Origin: Rhodobium orientis
GTDB taxonomy: Bacteria > Pseudomonadota > Alphaproteobacteria > Rhizobiales > Rhodobiaceae
Length of the DNA stretch: 63,479 nt
Reading direction: 5' to 3'
NCBI RefSeq assembly: GCF_003258835.1
Contig: NZ_NPEV01000030.1
Span: 1-63,479, forward strand
Of the stretch, positions 61,205 to 63,479 are shown piece after piece; the stretch's first letter is position 1; every line of letters starts with the position of its first letter. The notes beneath the pieces are model-generated. The model saw nothing but the letters and a program-made list of their open reading frames with translations, ran no database searches and was not told the origin of the DNA. The translations under genes and the position numbers were made by a program.

Positions 61205-61915
61205 ATGTTCAACAGGAAACAGGCTGTGAATCCGGTTGAGGCGACTGAGACGGTCAACGCGGCCTTGATCGTGTTCGGCAAAGACGAGAGCGACAAGCCG
61301 CATGCTTCGCAGTTTGCTGCTCACGATTGCGAAGCGGCGATCAAGGCAGCGGGGTTGATGGGTTTTCAGGCCCTTGTCGTTACCGACGATCCTATGAAAG
61401 AGATCGCGGCCAAACTGCCGGCCGGCCGGATCTTTGAAAGCGGCAAAGCTTTCGTGCCCTTCGTCAAGGCGGAGGTGTTTGAAACGCTAGCAGCCCATGC
61501 CGAGGCCCATCCCGACCAGGTTCAACTGAGACCGGTGCGGGCTGCGCCCGAAGGTGAAGGCGATGATCCGGTCGCTGGTGCCGCCGAGTCGACGGCGACC
61601 GATGAGGACGATCTCTCCATTGCCGATGACGACGCCGGCGGGCTGGCGGTCACTTTCCCGGCGGATTGGGCAGACATCCATGTCGGTGCGCGGGTGCTGG
61701 CAACCGAGGGCCCCGATGACGGTTGGTGGGAGGCGATCGTCCGCCGGGTTCATGACAGCGGGCTCAGCGACCATGTAGTGCGGATGCTCACCTTGGAATG
61801 GGAGGGCTGCCCTGACGAATCCTCCTTTGTGCGTCGCGCCGACCATGTGGCTTTGATGCCGCCCGCCTACAGCGCTGCGCGCTACGACGCTGGCCAGAAT
61901 GGCGAGGAGGGTTGA
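61205..61915 (+). CDS. Hypothetical protein with C-terminal SH3-like region
   Basis: A 236-residue protein I do not recognise by name. The N-terminal part (residues 15-90, HDCEAAIKAAGLMGFQALVV) looks globular, followed by an acidic linker (EGEGDDPVAGAAE, TATDEDDLSIADDDAG). The C-terminal 80 residues (DWADIHVGARVLATEGPDDG, then WWEAIVRRVHDSGLS and TLEWEGCPDES) resemble an SH3/tudor-like beta barrel. AAAGGAG precedes ATG 61205. It precedes the DUF3768 gene by three bases, a pairing seen in Alphaproteobacteria elements. Function unknown. Confidence 0.65.
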   Translation: MFNRKQAVNPVEATETVNAALIVFGKDESDKPHASQFAAHDCEAAIKAAGLMGFQALVVTDDPMKEIAAKLPAGRIFESGKAFVPFVKAEVFETLAAHAEAHPDQVQLRPVRAAPEGEGDDPVAGAAESTATDEDDLSIADDDAGGLAVTFPADWADIHVGARVLATEGPDDGWWEAIVRRVHDSGLSDHVVRMLTLEWEGCPDESSFVRRADHVALMPPAYSAARYDAGQNGEEG

Positions 61916-61918
61916 GCG

Positions 61919-62260
61919 ATGACGGCCATCCTGATGGATAAGACAGCCAAGGTGCGTGACCTCAACGATGCCTTCCGCCGGAGCTTCGTCGGCGGCAGGG
62001 TGGTGATCACCAACGGCACCGACACCCTGAACGATGCCGACAAGCTCGCCCTGTTCGACCTGGTGAAGGGCTTTGATGCCTTCACCGCCGACAACGATCC
62101 TCATGGCGAGCACGACTTCGGCAGCATCGCCTTCAAGGGCGGGCGGTTCTTCTGGAAGATCGACTGCTACGACCGCAACCTGATCTACCACTCGCCCGAC
62201 CCGGCCGATCTTTCCGTTACCGAGCGGGTGCTGACCATCATGCGGGCCGAGGAGTACTGA
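61919..62260 (+). CDS. DUF3768 family protein
   Basis: A 113-residue protein of the uncharacterised DUF3768 family: IRDLNDAFRRSF-like start (here VRDLNDAFRRSFVGGRVVIT), FDLVKGFDAFTADNDPHGEH and KGGRFFWKIDCYDRNLIYHS. The family is typical of plasmids and integrated elements of Alphaproteobacteria. It starts three bases after the preceding stop and is probably co-translated. Its function is unknown. Confidence 0.88.
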   Translation: MTAILMDKTAKVRDLNDAFRRSFVGGRVVITNGTDTLNDADKLALFDLVKGFDAFTADNDPHGEHDFGSIAFKGGRFFWKIDCYDRNLIYHSPDPADLSVTERVLTIMRAEEY

Positions 62261-62275
62261 AATGCCGGCCTGTTG

Positions 62276-62548
62276 CTATCCGCCCTTCGCCTTGCGCCCC
62301 GACGCCAGCGGCCCGGGGCGGGGGCTCTCCGGGTCGACCGGTGCGAACAGCTCGGAGACATGGACCTCCAGCACGGTGGCGAATGCCTCCAGCGTCGCGA
62401 CAGTGACGTTCTCCGAGCCCCGTTCGACCCGGCCCACATATGACCGGTCGATACCGGACTCCAATGCCAGGCGCTCCTGCGACAGGCCCTTTGCCACGCG
62501 CAAGCGCCTGACGTTCCAGCCGATGGTTGTCCGCACATCCATGGGCAT
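62276..62548 (-). CDS. XRE-family HTH regulator
   Basis: A 90-residue repressor-like protein with a Cro/C1-type helix-turn-helix: NVRRLRVAKGLSQERLALES, then GIDRSYVGRVERG. The C-terminal tail is short and basic. The start is uncertain: ATG 62548 or 62542, with no clear ribosome site, or GTG 62560. It faces leftward, converging on DUF3768 (16 bases between stops) and diverging from the DUF805 gene. GGACTGTCAGTCC lies upstream of its start at 62582, a likely operator. Confidence 0.85.
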   Translation of the reverse strand: MPMDVRTTIGWNVRRLRVAKGLSQERLALESGIDRSYVGRVERGSENVTVATLEAFATVLEVHVSELFAPVDPESPRPGPLASGRKAKGG

Positions 62549-62581
62549 GAGGAACACCACGGAAGCGGCTTGACAATCGAC

Positions 62582-62594
62582 GGACTGTCAGTCC
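62582..62594. promoter_or_regulatory. Palindrome GGACTGTCAGTCC, candidate XRE operator
   Basis: A perfect 13-bp palindrome with a central T, between the XRE and DUF805 genes, 34 bases from the XRE start. Its symmetry and place suggest autoregulation and control of the divergent gene. Confidence 0.5.
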
Positions 62595-62695
62595 CCTATT
62601 AACCCCACAACCCCAGATGCCACCGGCCGGCCTCGCACGGGGTGCCGGAACGGATCGGTGCGGCCGGTGGCCACCAATGACAAAGGACCTTCGAC

Positions 62696-63091
62696 ATGAC
62701 TGCTTATCTGAAAGCGATGCGGCACTACTTCGATTTCAAGGGCCGCGCCAGCCGGGCCGAGTTTTGGCTGTTCACGCTGTTCGTCATCCTGTTCGGCATC
62801 GTCACGGCGACGATCGACATTGCGCTCGGCTTTGCCGATGAGGGTGCGCTGGTGTTCACCGGCCTTCTCAGCATCACCCATGTGATCCCGTCGCTGGCGG
62901 TTAGCGTTCGCCGGCTGCACGACACCGACAAATCCGGCTGGTGGCTGCTGATCGGGCTGACGGGCATCGGCCAAATCGTGCTGGTCGTGTTGTATCTGTT
63001 GCCGCCGACCGAGGGCCCGAACCGCTTCGGGCCTGCCCCAAGGGGGCAGCAAGGCGCGTACATGGCCAATAGCGGGCCTCAGGGCGCGTGA
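62696..63091 (+). CDS. DUF805 family membrane protein
   Basis: A 131-residue inner-membrane protein of the DUF805 (YhaH/YhaI) family: MRHYFDFKGRASRAEFWLFT is the family start, followed by membrane helices (FVILFGIVTATIDIALGFA, WWLLIGLTGIGQIVLVVLYL) and the conserved SVRRLHDTDKSGWW loop. It is complete. Function unknown. It lies beside the XRE regulator and may be controlled by it. Confidence 0.9.
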   Translation: MTAYLKAMRHYFDFKGRASRAEFWLFTLFVILFGIVTATIDIALGFADEGALVFTGLLSITHVIPSLAVSVRRLHDTDKSGWWLLIGLTGIGQIVLVVLYLLPPTEGPNRFGPAPRGQQGAYMANSGPQGA

Positions 63092-63186
63092 CAGGGCATT
63101 GCGGGTAATGGGCCTTGCCAAGCCCGCAAAAGGCAACATGCCAGCCCTGCAACCTGCTGCGGCTGACGTGGTCAAATGGAGTGCTT

Positions 63187-63438
63187 ATGAAAATCGCAAC
63201 GGGCATTGTAGGCATTGTAGTCGGGCTGCTCGTCCTTCTGCAGTCGTGCGCGGTCGGCGTCGGCAGTAACCTTGTGAACGATCAAGCGACGCTCCAGGCT
63301 GGGTCGGTTGGCGTCCTCGTTGGCTTCCTGTTTTTCGTCGCCGGTGCGTTCGCCTTCGGCCTCCCTGTCGTCTCAATGGTGATCTTTGCCGCTTCCGCTG
63401 TTTGTCCACTTAAGCTTCTTGGCTTACGAATAAGTTGA
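63187..63438 (+). CDS. Small two-helix membrane protein
   Basis: An 83-residue hydrophobic protein with helices at about residues 3-21 and 40-62 and a cysteine at residue 21 (LQSCAVGVG). MKIATGIVGIVVGLLVLLQS could be a signal or lipoprotein-type start, but the second helix argues for an integral protein. It ends 41 bases before the window edge. No family is recognised. Confidence 0.5.
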   Translation: MKIATGIVGIVVGLLVLLQSCAVGVGSNLVNDQATLQAGSVGVLVGFLFFVAGAFAFGLPVVSMVIFAASAVCPLKLLGLRIS

Positions 63439-63479
63439 TTGTCTCGATGGGTCTGCGGCCCTGGTTTCGGTAGCCGAGA

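Noticed and set aside
62571-62602. TTGACA...TATTAA as a promoter for the DUF805 gene
   Set aside because: The spacing is about 21 bases, too long for a standard promoter.

Overview
The window is high-GC chromosomal DNA from an alphaproteobacterium, most likely of the order Hyphomicrobiales (Rhizobiales). The evidence is gene content and order: murA, DUF2948, hisD, UPF0262, low-molecular-weight phosphatase, infA, maf, yacG and tRNA-Phe lie in the order usual for that group. The genes for cytochrome bd, cytochrome c', an octaheme cytochrome and pyruvate formate-lyase suggest a facultative organism that meets low oxygen. The species cannot be named from the sequence.

Layout. (1) 1-9391: polyamine (putrescine/spermidine) uptake and catabolism. 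A PotF-type binding protein and one PuuA-like ligase run leftward. A GntR regulator, an aldehyde dehydrogenase, a second PuuA-like ligase, a class III aminotransferase and a PuuB-like oxidase run rightward. Two identical TGTGATCACA palindromes mark the probable operators. (2) 9392-24798: general genes, namely a second GntR regulator, a Bcr/CflA efflux pump, a Nudix hydrolase, a thiolase, a divergent FecR / outer-membrane protein / CHASE2-cyclase signalling set, a quinone-reductase-like dehydrogenase, two glutathione-linked enzymes, cyclopropane fatty acid synthase and a very acidic cadherin-like protein. (3) 25284-43019: anaerobic and micro-oxic respiration. A DUF6858 / NifX-like / octaheme cytochrome c / cytochrome b operon is followed by a lower-GC DUF2971 gene, then cydABX and cydDC, an FNR-type regulator lacking one cluster cysteine, cytochrome c' with a cytochrome b561, and pflB with pflA. 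(4) 43083-44541: a Fic protein with a C-terminal winged helix, preceded by an array of inverted repeats. (5) 44542-57156: the housekeeping block from tRNA-Thr and murA to tRNA-Phe. It is interrupted at 49423-53211 by a toxin-antitoxin-like pair, a TetR/peroxiredoxin unit and a methyltransferase, and at 54283-56625 by an acyl-CoA ligase and a short-chain dehydrogenase. (6) 57157-63479: an accessory island of visibly lower GC at first, starting at the 3' end of tRNA-Phe. It holds an excisionase-like HTH protein, a protein resembling rolling-circle Rep, a DUF927-type ATPase, a DUF3768 protein, an XRE repressor and a DUF805 membrane protein. Its far end and any integrase lie outside the window.

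How the genes work together. The polyamine genes import the polyamine and convert it by glutamylation, oxidation or transamination, and dehydrogenation towards GABA or glutamate. The respiratory genes form several quinol-linked branches: quinol to cytochrome b to octaheme cytochrome, quinol to cytochrome bd to oxygen, and cytochrome b561/c'. Pyruvate formate-lyase supports fermentation, and the FNR-like protein is the obvious candidate regulator. Candidates for undescribed biology are the octaheme/NifX/DUF6858 operon, the Fic operator array, the FNR variant, and the tRNA-Phe island with terminators placed directly before two of its genes.
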